This document shows positions 8,806 to 17,880 of a stretch of DNA of 64,000 nt, piece after piece. Each line of letters opens with the position of its first letter. The stretch's first letter is position 1. Source of the DNA: an uncultured Tenacibaculum sp. (GTDB taxonomy: Bacteria > Bacteroidota > Bacteroidia > Flavobacteriales > Flavobacteriaceae); NCBI RefSeq assembly GCF_947495995.1, contig NZ_CANMAX010000002.1:310001-374000 (forward strand), written 5' to 3'. The position numbers and the translations under genes are program-made. Below the pieces are notes generated by a model that ran no database searches, had not been told where the DNA came from, and saw nothing but the letters and a program-made list of their open reading frames with translations.

Positions 8806-9396
8806 ATGAACGATCAAGTAACAGCATATATTTCTAATACAGAAAAATGGACGCAAGAGTTAACACTTTTGCGTTCTTTTTTGTTGGAGTTAGAGTTAGA
8901 AGAAACTATAAAATGGGGTATTCCAGCATATGTTTATAAAGGTAAAAACATTATGGGCATGTCTGCATTTAAAAATTATCTAGGTTTATGGTTTCATCAA
9001 GGAGTATTTATTAACGATGAATATAATGTGTTGATGAACGCTCAAGAAGGAAAAACAAAAGCAATGCGCCAATGGCGTTTTCATTCAATAAAAGAGTTAG
9101 ATAAAGTAAAGATTCAAAATTATGCTTTACAAGCTATGAAAAATGTTGAGTTAGGTAAAGAAATAAAACCTACGAGAAATAAAAAACCATTAGAAATACC
9201 TCAACTTTTACAAGATCAATTTGATGCTAATGAAGAATTGAAATCAAAATTTGAAAGTTTTTCATTAAGTAAACAAAGAGAATTCACAGAATATATTACC
9301 TCAGCGAAAAGAGAAGCTACTAAAATTTCTAGATTAGAAAAAATTACACCTATGATTTTAAATAATATAGGTTTAAACGATAAGTATAGAAAGTAA
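8806..9396 (+). CDS. YdeI/DUF1801-type protein
   Basis: A 196-residue protein with an N-terminal YdhG-like fold (DUF1801; WGIPAYVYKGKNIMGMSAFKNYLGLWF, about 40-70) and a C-terminal helical extension with FESFSLSKQREFTEYITSAKREATKISRL, the OmdA/YdeI motif that follows in bacteriocin-protection-type homologues. Cytosolic, no signal peptide. Molecular function is not established for the family. It is 7 nt after recQ and is probably cotranscribed with it; no functional link to RecQ is implied. Confidence 0.8.
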   Translation: MNDQVTAYISNTEKWTQELTLLRSFLLELELEETIKWGIPAYVYKGKNIMGMSAFKNYLGLWFHQGVFINDEYNVLMNAQEGKTKAMRQWRFHSIKELDKVKIQNYALQAMKNVELGKEIKPTRNKKPLEIPQLLQDQFDANEELKSKFESFSLSKQREFTEYITSAKREATKISRLEKITPMILNNIGLNDKYRK

Positions 9397-9756
9397 TTAC
9401 TTTAAAATAACTTTATCTATAGTAGCTGTACTATCACATCGAATTACGTACAAATCTATTTTCTCACTAGTAACGTAATATTCAGCACAAGGCTTTAAAC
9501 GTGGCTTACTTTTACCAAAAGCAACATCACCATTTTTTAAGATAGAAGAAATTTGTGCAGTATCTATTTTATTAGAAGTCATTACAGACTTTGCTGCATC
9601 AGAAAACACTCTTTTTCTTATACGAATACTTTTTAAAGTTCTAGCATCCATACCATAATCAAAGGTTACTTTCTTGTTCTTCCAAAAGAAAGAAACAGCT
9701 AAAACTCCAAAAGTTACACCTATCAAATAATATCCTATTCTTTTTAGTAATCGCAT
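9397..9756 (-). CDS. Membrane-anchored hypothetical protein (DUF4258-like)
   Basis: A 119-residue protein: one N-terminal membrane segment (about residues 7-24), then a periplasmic or cytosolic domain containing SIRIRKRVFSDAAKSVM, LKNGDVAFGKSKPR, a PCAEYYV segment and a final CDSTATIDKV. The pattern of a short basic strand, LKNGDV and CxxY resembles DUF4258 proteins common in Flavobacteriaceae, but the match is from memory only. It is convergent with the YdeI-like gene, whose stop codon it abuts. No function is proposed. Confidence 0.7.
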   Translation of the reverse strand: MRLLKRIGYYLIGVTFGVLAVSFFWKNKKVTFDYGMDARTLKSIRIRKRVFSDAAKSVMTSNKIDTAQISSILKNGDVAFGKSKPRLKPCAEYYVTSEKIDLYVIRCDSTATIDKVILK

Positions 9757-9908
9757 CTTAATGATTTAAGGCCTCAAAAATATTAATATAAAAGGGAAAG
9801 AAATAATTTTTTACTATGATTTTCTTGTTTTTATATTGAGGGTAACCTTTTGTTTTACAGTGAAATTAATCTCTATCAGAAAAAAATAATTGATTTTAAC
9901 ATTCAAAA

Positions 9909-9936
9909 GGTAGGGTAAAAGTAAAGTTGACTGTCT
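9909..9936 (+). promoter_or_regulatory. ECF-type promoter of the lipocalin-like lipoprotein
   Basis: GGTAGG at 9909-9914, then 18 bp, then GTCT at 9933-9936, placed about 25 bp before the ATG at 9962. The same GGTAGG-N18/19-GTT/GTC layout precedes fecR (35624-35598, minus strand) and the modular lipoprotein gene (36196-36223). It does not resemble the housekeeping TAnnTTTG element. Recognition by the FecI-type factor of this window is inferred. Confidence 0.5.
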
Positions 9937-9961
9937 CTATAGGCATAAAACTTATACAAAA

Positions 9962-10945
9962 ATGAAAATACAATCGATCAATTTAAAAAGCTTAGCATTA
10001 TTTTTTATCTCAATTACAGCTTTGTTGTCTTGTTCAGATAATACAGCTGATTTACCTGAAGAAAATAATACAGTATTTAATGAGTTATTAGGAACTTGGC
10101 TAATACAAAGTAGTAGTGTTAATGGAACTCCTGTAAATAGTGCATCTTTCGACTGCCTAAAAACTTCTGTAGCTAAATTTACAGCTACAAATTATGAGTT
10201 GAATTATAGAAAGAAAGGAACAGGAGCTTTTGCTAGTGGATGTGCAGTGACACAACAATTCTCTGGAACTTATGAAGTAAACCAAAATGGTGTAGTCGAT
10301 TTAAATTCTAGTAGAGGAATTACAGCTGAAATTAAAGAAGGAAAGTTGATAATAACTACTGAAGAAGGAAGTAATAAGCAAGTTGATACTTTTATTAATG
10401 AGAAAGATATTGTAAATACTGTTTTAGATACAGATAATGGAACTTCAACAGGTGGAGGAACTACAAATCCGCCAGCAGAAACAGATGAGTTCAAAAATCT
10501 TAAGGAAAAATTACAAGGGAAATGGGGGCTAAATTCTTTTGAAATTAACGGAGAAGCTATTACGTTAAGTTCATGTAGAGCAACTTCATTTATAGAGTTT
10601 AAAGATCAGAATAACAAGATATTTATATTTCAATCTAAAGCTACTTTTACACAAGGTGATTTAAGAAAGTATGGAATTGGAATTGGTGGTTCGGGAATTC
10701 AATCTGTAAAAGCTACAAAATCAACTTCAAATGGAGAAAATTCAGATAAAGTTACTTTTGATACAGATGCTTCTTGTAAGTTTAAAAAAGAAAGTACTCG
10801 AGTTTTTGAACATGTTAGTGGAGATGTGTTAAGAATTAAAACTAGAAGTATCGAGTTTAAGTTAGTTAATGATACAACTATAGAACTTACATTCAAAAAT
10901 TCAGATACAAATACAGAAGGAAAACAGATTTACAAGAAATTGTAA
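9962..10945 (+). CDS. Two-domain lipocalin-like lipoprotein
   Basis: A 327-residue lipoprotein with a signal peptide and lipobox ALLSC (Cys24), so it is anchored to a membrane and probably exported to the outer membrane. Two lipocalin-like modules follow: one starting LLGTWLIQSSSVNGTPV (about residue 43) with a Cys in FDCLKT, and one starting KLQGKWGLNSFEINGEAI (about residue 180) with SSCRAT. They are joined by a short GTSTGGGTTNPP linker. GxW at the start and a Cys-rich barrel are typical of Bacteroidota lipocalin-like families. The ligand is unknown. It stands alone behind an ECF-type promoter. Confidence 0.75.
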   Translation: MKIQSINLKSLALFFISITALLSCSDNTADLPEENNTVFNELLGTWLIQSSSVNGTPVNSASFDCLKTSVAKFTATNYELNYRKKGTGAFASGCAVTQQFSGTYEVNQNGVVDLNSSRGITAEIKEGKLIITTEEGSNKQVDTFINEKDIVNTVLDTDNGTSTGGGTTNPPAETDEFKNLKEKLQGKWGLNSFEINGEAITLSSCRATSFIEFKDQNNKIFIFQSKATFTQGDLRKYGIGIGGSGIQSVKATKSTSNGENSDKVTFDTDASCKFKKESTRVFEHVSGDVLRIKTRSIEFKLVNDTTIELTFKNSDTNTEGKQIYKKL

Positions 10946-10957
10946 TCGTTTTTGGTT

Positions 10958-10994
10958 AAAAAAGAAGAAACCTTAAGTGTTTAAGGTTTCTTCT
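10958..10994 (-). terminator. Hairpin terminator of the minus-strand operon 15504-11040
   Basis: A perfect 14-bp stem (10963-10976 with 10981-10994) and 4-nt loop; on the minus strand it is followed by a run of T (complement of A at 10958-10963). It therefore mainly serves the outer-membrane gene ending at 11040, and may also stop the convergent lipoprotein gene. Confidence 0.8.
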
Positions 10995-11039
10995 ATAAAC
11001 TACCAAAAGTTAATTTTGGTAATTCCCCCAATTGTTATT

Positions 11040-11753
11040 TTATAATGGGATAAAAGCCTGAATTTTATAAAATTCATCAGCGTTTAAATTGTCATTAGAG
11101 ATATTTGGTCCAAATGCAAAACGAAACCAAACTCCGTTATTAAGTGTCGCTTTTACATAACCACCAAGGAACTGATATAAAGTCTTTGTATCTCCACCAT
11201 CAACTCTAGTTTGTCCTAAATGCTCATAAAATCCTCCAAAAGAAAAAGAATTGCTCACTTTAAAACCAGGAATCACCCAGTTCAACATTAAATCTTGCGA
11301 ACTTCCTTCACCACGCAAACTCATGTAATACGCATGATAGGTTTCAAATTCAAATCTTCCAGAATTGTATAAAGCAAAGACACTAGGAATTAAACTTTCT
11401 GCGATTTTAGTTCCAGCGGTTTGAGATAATAATTTTCCATGACCGAAACCTAAACTCGGATTTACAAATAGTTTTCCATCTTTAGAAGCAAATCCTAAAC
11501 CGACACCAGTTTCTAGAAATAAATCTTTTCCTTGATTACCAAAAGAAGGATTCACCCAAAAAACACTGTAAAAAGTTAATTTAGTTCTAGGTTTAAGTTC
11601 ATAAGAACCTAAAAAAACATTATTAAATCCGGCTCCACTATTATGAATTGGCATAATAGCAAAAGAAGTTTTTGATTTTTTTTCTTCTTCTTGAGCGAAA
11701 ATGGAAGTGATTGATAAACATAAAATTGTTATAAAAATGATTGATTTTTTCAT
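11040..11753 (-). CDS. Predicted outer membrane beta-barrel protein (DUF6733-like)
   Basis: A 237-residue protein with a Sec signal peptide (residues 1-20, ending IFAQ) and alternating hydrophobic beta-strands such as FEFETYHAYYMSLRG and FSFGGFYEHLG, ending in a short aromatic strand, as expected for a small outer membrane barrel. It resembles DUF6733-type proteins; I cannot assign a function. It is 19 nt downstream of the crotonase gene in the same direction and before a strong terminator, so it is probably the last gene of the TmpL-like operon. Confidence 0.65.
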   Translation of the reverse strand: MKKSIIFITILCLSITSIFAQEEEKKSKTSFAIMPIHNSGAGFNNVFLGSYELKPRTKLTFYSVFWVNPSFGNQGKDLFLETGVGLGFASKDGKLFVNPSLGFGHGKLLSQTAGTKIAESLIPSVFALYNSGRFEFETYHAYYMSLRGEGSSQDLMLNWVIPGFKVSNSFSFGGFYEHLGQTRVDGGDTKTLYQFLGGYVKATLNNGVWFRFAFGPNISNDNLNADEFYKIQAFIPL

Positions 11754-11772
11754 GATAAATTGAGGTTAAATA

Positions 11773-12531
11773 TTAATTGAATTTTGGAGTTCTTTTTTCT
11801 AGAAAGGCATTCATACCTTCGGTTTGATTTTCTGTATGGAATAAAGAGTGGAATAACTTTCTTTCGAATACAATTCCATCTTTCAAACTACTTTCTAAAG
11901 CTTGATTTGTAGCTTCTTTAGCTGCTTTTAAAGCGGTTTTAGAATAAGAAGCTATCAATTGTGCTTTTTCAATAATTTGTTTTGTAAAATTCTCCTTTGG
12001 TAAAACTTGAGTTATGAGCCCTATTCTGTCTGCTTCTTCAGCATCAATTGTTTTTCCAGTTAAGATAATTTCCATGGCTTTAGATTTTCCAACAAGTTTT
12101 GTTAATCGTTGGGTACCGCCAATACCTGGAATAACTCCTAATTTGATTTCAGGCTGACCAAATTGTGCATTTTCAGCTGCATAAATAATATCACACATCA
12201 TGGCAAGTTCGCATCCACCACCAAATGCATAACCATTTACCGCAGCGATTACAGGGGTTTTAATACGAGAGAAGATTTCCCAATACCCAAAGTAATCTTC
12301 ATTAAACATAGTATTGAAGTCTTTTTGCGCCATTTCTTTAATATCGGCTCCAGCACAAAAGGCATTATCATTGCCAGTAATTATAAAACATCCGATTTCT
12401 TGAGAAGAGTCGTGTTCTAATAATCCAGAAATTAGTTCATGCATAAGTTCTGAATTCAGTGCATTAAGTGTCTTAGGACGATTTAATTTGGCAATAACGA
12501 TCCTATCTATTTTTTCAAATAGTACATTCAT
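11773..12531 (-). CDS. Enoyl-CoA hydratase / crotonase
   Basis: A 252-residue crotonase-fold enzyme, cytosolic, hydrating trans-2-enoyl-CoA. The oxyanion-hole segment CAGADIKEM (59-67) and GYAFGGGCELAMMCDIIYA are close to mitochondrial short-chain enoyl-CoA hydratase; both catalytic glutamates are retained (Glu108 in GCELAM, Glu128 in GQPEIKLG). Length is normal. It is the third gene after the adenylation enzyme and membrane reductase (21-nt gap), not beside other fatty-acid oxidation genes, so its substrate may be specific to this operon. Confidence 0.9.
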   Translation of the reverse strand: MNVLFEKIDRIVIAKLNRPKTLNALNSELMHELISGLLEHDSSQEIGCFIITGNDNAFCAGADIKEMAQKDFNTMFNEDYFGYWEIFSRIKTPVIAAVNGYAFGGGCELAMMCDIIYAAENAQFGQPEIKLGVIPGIGGTQRLTKLVGKSKAMEIILTGKTIDAEEADRIGLITQVLPKENFTKQIIEKAQLIASYSKTALKAAKEATNQALESSLKDGIVFERKLFHSLFHTENQTEGMNAFLEKRTPKFN

Positions 12532-12552
12532 AAGTAATAAGTTTTGTGATTG

Positions 12553-13866
12553 TTAAGAGTCCCAAATAGCTCCGTAAGCTGGAATTCCTCGGTATTCCAT
12601 ATTATGAACTATTTTTTGCGTTAAATTCTGATTAGAAATACAGATTACAGCTTCAGCATTAAAATCTTTATAAGCTTTGTAAGCAAGTTTTACCAAATCA
12701 GGTTTTCCATGTTCATCTGTATTCCAAATAATAGCATTAGGTTGTACGTTTTTAATTTCATTAACTAATGCTTCTCCATATGTTTTTTCAGGAGATCGAG
12801 TAGACCAAATTAGAACTGAAGGAGTTTCGTTGAGTAATAGATGTGGTAAACACGGACCAATACCGCTTCCAGTAGCGACCCAAATTACTTTTTTGAATAA
12901 TTTATCTACGTTTCCAACGCCTGCAGTAGGAATTCCTTTTACCCAAATTTTATTAGGCTTTTCTGAAATGAATTTCCCAGTCCAATCTCCAGCTCTAGAA
13001 ATAGTTAAACGAAATCCAGTTTTGTCAGGAGCAGGAACATTTGCAAATGAATGCCATTCTAGTAGCGGATTTCTGCTCAATGCTGTAGATGAACCAGCAA
13101 AAGGTGTAACTCCGTAATCGAAACTAGTTAAGGCAACATGATTTGAAGGACTATCTATATTGATATCTACTTTTTTCAATCGTAACCACGGAATTATTAT
13201 ACTTGCAGTTAGTATGATTAAAATCCAAAAATCTAATTTATTCCATAAGGGAATTGAAGGAGATTCTAGTTGTACAAATAATAACATTTGAATCCAGAAT
13301 AATATCAAAACAGACCAACCACCAATTCTATGAGTAATTTCAAACTGATTATGGTATTTGGCTCTCATTTTGGGTAAAGCCATAATTACAATAGTAACTA
13401 GTAATACTAAGATGAGTGTGGTAATAATTACTATAGGATTATTGATTTGATATACATCGTTAGATAAACTCTTATAAATCCCCCAAACAAACACAAAGTA
13501 CCATAATGTTCCCATAGTTGCACTAGAGCTGTGTAATCCACCAAAGTGATATACTTTGGCACATATTCTTCGAATAAACAAAGGCCAGTGTTTAGGAACA
13601 CTCGTTGCTATTGTAAATAAAAGATTAATTACATATTGTTGTCTAATTAATATAGCAAGTGTAAAGTTGAACAGAATTACTCTAGAAATCTTATAAATGG
13701 CTATGTTTTCAGGATTAAACCAATTCCATGAAGTTAATCCTTTGTAAAAAACGATACCGTTTATTAAGGTGATTAAAATAAATAATCTTTTATAAGGAAT
13801 TAATAACGGATGTTTTCCTAATCGATATAGAAAACTCTTTTTAGGTGGTAAAATTATCGTATTCAT
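12553..13866 (-). CDS. Membrane FAD/NAD(P)-binding reductase, TmpA/TmpL C-terminal type
   Basis: A 437-residue protein with six or seven membrane helices in residues 29-228, followed by a soluble ferric-reductase-like half. The FAD part has WHSFANVP (Trp271, His272, Phe274) and LTISRAGDWT; the NAD(P) part has VATGSGIGP (330-338). Candidate haem-ligand histidines lie in the membrane part (His107, His112, His172, His179), but the spacing is not a clear FRD/NOX pair. The layout matches the membrane and reductase part of fungal TmpL and TmpA redox proteins. It lies 6 nt after the adenylation gene, making a split version of TmpL. Electron acceptor unknown. Confidence 0.75.
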   Translation of the reverse strand: MNTIILPPKKSFLYRLGKHPLLIPYKRLFILITLINGIVFYKGLTSWNWFNPENIAIYKISRVILFNFTLAILIRQQYVINLLFTIATSVPKHWPLFIRRICAKVYHFGGLHSSSATMGTLWYFVFVWGIYKSLSNDVYQINNPIVIITTLILVLLVTIVIMALPKMRAKYHNQFEITHRIGGWSVLILFWIQMLLFVQLESPSIPLWNKLDFWILIILTASIIIPWLRLKKVDINIDSPSNHVALTSFDYGVTPFAGSSTALSRNPLLEWHSFANVPAPDKTGFRLTISRAGDWTGKFISEKPNKIWVKGIPTAGVGNVDKLFKKVIWVATGSGIGPCLPHLLLNETPSVLIWSTRSPEKTYGEALVNEIKNVQPNAIIWNTDEHGKPDLVKLAYKAYKDFNAEAVICISNQNLTQKIVHNMEYRGIPAYGAIWDS

Positions 13867-13872
13867 AACATC

Positions 13873-15504
13873 TTATTTTAAGTAGGAAGTTTTGATTTTA
13901 CGTTTGTCTATTTTACCTCTAGAAGTCTTCGGAAGTTCATTTAAAAACTTAAACTCACTTGGTACATAATAATAAGGTAAATCTCTTTCTATAGCTTCAA
14001 TTATATGATTCAAAAGCGTTTCTGTAGCTTTTTTATTAGTCAAACTAATAAAAGAAACTAAATGATTTTTATGTTTCAAAGTTACTGCTCGTTTTACTTC
14101 ATTAAAGTTTTCGATAATCTTTGTAATCGCATCAAGTTCTACACGAAATCCTTTAATTTTTACTTGATCGTCAATTCTTCCGTAGTGAATTAATTCTCCG
14201 TTTTCATCCCATCTACCTAAATCACCGGTATTAAACATCATATTTTCTTCTTTCAAGAAAATGTCTTTAGCATATCGAGTTCTGTTTAGTTCATTGTTAT
14301 TGATGTATCCTTTAGTAACACAATCGCCACCAGCCCACATTACGCCAACATCGCCAATTTTTACTGGTTTTTTATCATTATCTAATACGTAAACAGTGTT
14401 ATTTGGTGTTGGTTTTCCGATAGAAAGTTCATAACTGTTTGGAATACATTTTTTCATTGTATTTACGATCGTAGTCTCCGTTGGCCCGCAACAGTTATAG
14501 AAATCAGATTTTTTAGACCAAGTATTTGCTAAAATTACCGGACAAGGTTCTCCTGCTACAGCTACAGCTTTAATTTCATGACATTGTTCTGCATCAATTG
14601 TGGTAAGAATGGTAGGAGTGGCAATAATAACATTAGCTTGTTTTGCAGTTTCTTCAATATCTCTTCCACGAATAAGTAAAGTTCCTCCGTTTCCTAAGCA
14701 ACCTAAAATTTCCCAAGCGGCCATATCAAAAGATATATTTAAAATCTGAGCAACTTTTATTCCTGGAGAAATTCCGAGATTACCTGGAGTGTTATATAGA
14801 ATATTACATAAATTCTTATGTGTTACTTCTACACCATTTGGAGTTCCTGTTGTTCCAGAAGTAAATAAAATGAAACAAGAATTGTTAACGTCATCATTTA
14901 CATGATTAATTAATCGAATATTTCCATATAAGTTTTTATAGATGTCTTTTTCTAGTTCAGTATCTATTTGAATTAGATTATCACTTTTGAAAAAATCTAA
15001 CTTTTCAGAATAATCCGATTGTGTTAAAATGATTTTAGTATTACTAAGTTCAGTAATATCACTGAGCATGTTTTTAGGAACTATTCTAGGATCTTGAGGA
15101 ACATACACAGCTCTTAATTTTAAGACTGCTATAATTCCGATTAACATCTCTATAGATCGATGTGTATATAAACCTACTTTGTCGCCTCTTTTTATTCCTT
15201 TTTGCTTTAAGATTAAAGCAAGTATTGTGGCTTCATCATCAAGTTGTTTGTATGTGATACTTAAATTCCGAAATGTAGCTGCAATATTTTCAGGTGTTTT
15301 TGATACCCAATATTCAAAAGCATGTATAACATTTTTGTATGGAGTGTCGATTGCTGGAGCTATTCCGTATTCAATAAAGAGGTTTTGATCTTCGGGAGAT
15401 AGATCTTTAATTTCCTCTAAATTAATCTGTTTTCTTCGGGGGTTGATTTCTTCTTTTAAAATCAATGAGAAGTTATCAGCATCATTAATAATTGATTTTT
15501 TCAT
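13873..15504 (-). CDS. AMP-binding (adenylation) enzyme without carrier domain
   Basis: A 543-residue ANL-superfamily adenylating enzyme. Motifs: phosphate loop LFTSGTTGTPNG (213-224), CCGPTE (338-343), TGDLGRWDENG, the hinge GRIDDQVKIKGFR, and PKTSRGKIDK with the catalytic lysine near residue 532. In SFDMAAWE, Asp260 occupies the position that contacts the substrate amino group in NRPS adenylation domains, so an amino-acid-like substrate is plausible. There is no carrier or condensation domain. It begins the operon with the membrane reductase and crotonase; in fungal TmpL the same domain is fused to the reductase. Confidence 0.85.
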   Translation of the reverse strand: MKKSIINDADNFSLILKEEINPRRKQINLEEIKDLSPEDQNLFIEYGIAPAIDTPYKNVIHAFEYWVSKTPENIAATFRNLSITYKQLDDEATILALILKQKGIKRGDKVGLYTHRSIEMLIGIIAVLKLRAVYVPQDPRIVPKNMLSDITELSNTKIILTQSDYSEKLDFFKSDNLIQIDTELEKDIYKNLYGNIRLINHVNDDVNNSCFILFTSGTTGTPNGVEVTHKNLCNILYNTPGNLGISPGIKVAQILNISFDMAAWEILGCLGNGGTLLIRGRDIEETAKQANVIIATPTILTTIDAEQCHEIKAVAVAGEPCPVILANTWSKKSDFYNCCGPTETTIVNTMKKCIPNSYELSIGKPTPNNTVYVLDNDKKPVKIGDVGVMWAGGDCVTKGYINNNELNRTRYAKDIFLKEENMMFNTGDLGRWDENGELIHYGRIDDQVKIKGFRVELDAITKIIENFNEVKRAVTLKHKNHLVSFISLTNKKATETLLNHIIEAIERDLPYYYVPSEFKFLNELPKTSRGKIDKRKIKTSYLK

Positions 15505-15579
15505 GATTTATTTTAATAAAGGTTAATACTAAAATTGAAGAACTGCAGTTCAATTTTACAAGGACAAATAACTTTTTTA

Positions 15580-15606
15580 AGTATCACAGAAGTATCACAG
15601 AAGTAT
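15580..15606. repeat. Tandem 11-bp repeats in the divergent promoter of the two-component and TmpL-like operons
   Basis: Two exact copies of AGTATCACAGA (15580-15590, 15591-15601) and a partial third (AGTAT, 15602-15606) lie 62 bp upstream of the response regulator start and about 75 bp upstream of the adenylation gene start. Direct repeats with an 11-bp period are the usual arrangement of OmpR/PhoB-type binding sites. Binding by the adjacent regulator is inferred. Confidence 0.6.
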
Positions 15607-15668
15607 AAAATATATGTAACATTTTAATTTTTTTATATTAGCGCAACCCCGAATAAATCTACCCTTCA

Positions 15669-16394
15669 ATGAAAAAAATATTAATTATAGATGATGACAA
15701 ATCAGTTACGAATCTTTTAAAAATAAACGCCTTACATCACGGTTACACAACAGAATTAGCCTTTGATGGAGCAGAAGGACTTCAATTGGCTGTAAGTAAT
15801 GATTATGATTTAATCCTTTTAGATATCACATTACCTAAACTAGACGGGATTGAAGTTTGTAAACGAATTCGTCAGAAAAAAGTAGTTCCAATTATTATGC
15901 TTACTGGTAAAACAGATGAGTTAGATAAAGTTCTAAGTCTTGAATTAGGAGCCGATGATTATGTAACAAAACCCTTTGGAATTCGTGAATTAATGGCAAG
16001 AATTAAAGCAGTTTTACGCCGTTACGAAAACAATTATAGTTTTGATCTTAATAAAACTTTAGTTTTTGATGGTTTAACGATTAATATTCCGAAGAGAATA
16101 GTTTACAAGAAAAATTATAAAGTCAATCTTTCTCCTAAAGAGTTTGATTTATTAAGCTTATTTGCTAAAAACCCAGGCAAAATTTACAGCAGAACTAATT
16201 TGTTACAATTGGTATGGGGATATAATTTTAAAGGCTATACGCATACCGTAAATTCACATATTAACCGATTAAGAAGCAAAGTTGAATTTGATATGACAAA
16301 TCCAAAATATATTCTAACAGAGTGGGGGATTGGATATAAATTCAACGAGACATTAACACCGTATCTAGATGAACAAGTTCCGATCATTGTCTAA
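15669..16394 (+). CDS. OmpR/PhoB-family response regulator
   Basis: A 241-residue two-domain regulator. The receiver has the acidic pair in IIDDDKS, phospho-acceptor Asp52 (LLDITLP), Thr in MLTGKT and Lys in YVTKPFG; the C-terminal winged helix (about 140-235) contains SPKEFDLLSLFAKNPG and VNSHINRLRSKVE, typical for OmpR/PhoB DNA-binding domains. It overlaps the histidine kinase gene by 26 bp and so is its cognate partner. It diverges from the adenylation/reductase operon, with tandem repeats between, so it may control both directions. Confidence 0.93.
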   Translation: MKKILIIDDDKSVTNLLKINALHHGYTTELAFDGAEGLQLAVSNDYDLILLDITLPKLDGIEVCKRIRQKKVVPIIMLTGKTDELDKVLSLELGADDYVTKPFGIRELMARIKAVLRRYENNYSFDLNKTLVFDGLTINIPKRIVYKKNYKVNLSPKEFDLLSLFAKNPGKIYSRTNLLQLVWGYNFKGYTHTVNSHINRLRSKVEFDMTNPKYILTEWGIGYKFNETLTPYLDEQVPIIV

Positions 16395-17880
16395 CGGTTT
16401 TATACTAAAATTAAGTGTTTCTTTTTTACTTACAATATTAGTAATTGGTGTTATTTATATATCAGTTACTTTTTTTCTATTAGACAAGTTTTATAGTCAA
16501 ACCACACAGCGATTAAATGGAAATTTGGCATCACATTTAATTGAAGAGAAATTTAAAACAGCTTCACCTTTTTTAGAAGATGGTACAGTGAATACAGAAC
16601 TTTTTGATGATGTAATGCATGACATGATGGCTGTTAATAGAGCAATTGAAGTCTATTTACTTGATGAAAACGGAATTGTATTACATTCTGTAGTTCTAGA
16701 TCATTCTGACGCTTCAGAAAACGTAAAACAAGTTGATTTAACTCCTGTGCATAAATTCATAGCTAATAAACAAGAGTATATTTTAGGTGATGATCCGAAG
16801 AATATTACTGAGAAAAAAATCTTTTCCGCAGCTTCATTCAAACATAATGGGAAGATTGGATACATATATATTTTACTTGCTAGTCATGATTTTGAGCAAG
16901 TTTGTAATAGTTTGTTTAAATCCTATTTTTCAAGATTAACTGTTACTACAATAGTTATCACAACATTACTTTCCTTCGGAATCGGACTTTTAAGTATTTT
17001 TTTTATTTCGAAAAGTTTACTTGTTGTCATTCATTACGTGAATAAATTTAAAGAAGGTCATTTAGAAAGTAGAATACCAGATGCGTCTACTTCTAGTTTA
17101 TCAATTTTAGCGACTACTTTTAACGAAATGGCAGATACAATTTCTGATAATATAGAGGAAATAGAAGCAATTAATAATTTTAAAAAAGAATTAATAGCAA
17201 ATGTATCTCACGATCTTAGAACTCCGCTAACTATTATTAGAGGTTATGCAGAAACCTTAAATGAAAAAGAGATTGTAATTACTGAAGAAACACGAGAAGA
17301 GTTTTTGAAAGTTATAGAAAAAAGTACGGTAACATTAGCTAATCTAGTAAATCAACTCTATGAATATTCTTGTTTAGATACTAATGAATTACAACCTAAT
17401 AAAACTTTATTTGATATAATTTCTCTTTTACAGGATGTGTTAGGTAGATATAATATGATATCTAAACAAAAAGAAATAACGCTTGAGTTTAAATTTACTT
17501 TGAATGAAAATCGGTATGTATATGCAGATAAAATTCTGATTGAAAGAGTTATTCAAAACATATTAGATAATGCTTTGAAGTTTACACCTAACAAAGGTTT
17601 TATACTGGTTTCAGTTGTTGAAGAAAAAGAAAATATAACTCTAAGGATTAAAGACTCCGGAGTAGGAATTAAATCAGCAGAACACGATTCTATTTTTGAA
17701 AGGAATTACAGGTCTAAAACTACAAATTCTGAAAATGGAACTGGTTTAGGTTTAGCTATTGCTCGAAAGATTATATCGCTACATGGTAGTGCTATTCAAA
17801 TACGTTCTGAAGGAAAAAACAAAGGAAGTGAATTTATATTTTCACTTCCTCGTATTAATATTATAAGATCAAAAGATTAA
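16369..17880 (+). CDS. Membrane sensor histidine kinase
   Basis: A 503-residue kinase: membrane helices at about 12-36 and 190-215 enclose an extracytoplasmic sensor domain of about 150 residues with no motif I recognise; then HAMP (about 215-265), phospho-acceptor His281 in NVSHDLRTPLT, N-box NILDNALKF, and G-boxes KDSGVGI and GTGLGLAI. It is complete. Start ATG 16369 lies within the response regulator gene, so translation is coupled. The 3' end overlaps the convergent ald gene by 20 bp. It is not PorY by position, although porX is nearby. Confidence 0.92.
   Translation: MNKFRSLSNGFILKLSVSFLLTILVIGVIYISVTFFLLDKFYSQTTQRLNGNLASHLIEEKFKTASPFLEDGTVNTELFDDVMHDMMAVNRAIEVYLLDENGIVLHSVVLDHSDASENVKQVDLTPVHKFIANKQEYILGDDPKNITEKKIFSAASFKHNGKIGYIYILLASHDFEQVCNSLFKSYFSRLTVTTIVITTLLSFGIGLLSIFFISKSLLVVIHYVNKFKEGHLESRIPDASTSSLSILATTFNEMADTISDNIEEIEAINNFKKELIANVSHDLRTPLTIIRGYAETLNEKEIVITEETREEFLKVIEKSTVTLANLVNQLYEYSCLDTNELQPNKTLFDIISLLQDVLGRYNMISKQKEITLEFKFTLNENRYVYADKILIERVIQNILDNALKFTPNKGFILVSVVEEKENITLRIKDSGVGIKSAEHDSIFERNYRSKTTNSENGTGLGLAIARKIISLHGSAIQIRSEGKNKGSEFIFSLPRINIIRSKD

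Noticed and set aside
16369..17880. Histidine kinase as PorY, partner of PorX
   Set aside because: It is coupled to its own OmpR-type regulator by overlap, in the opposite orientation to porX, so PorY is more likely encoded elsewhere.
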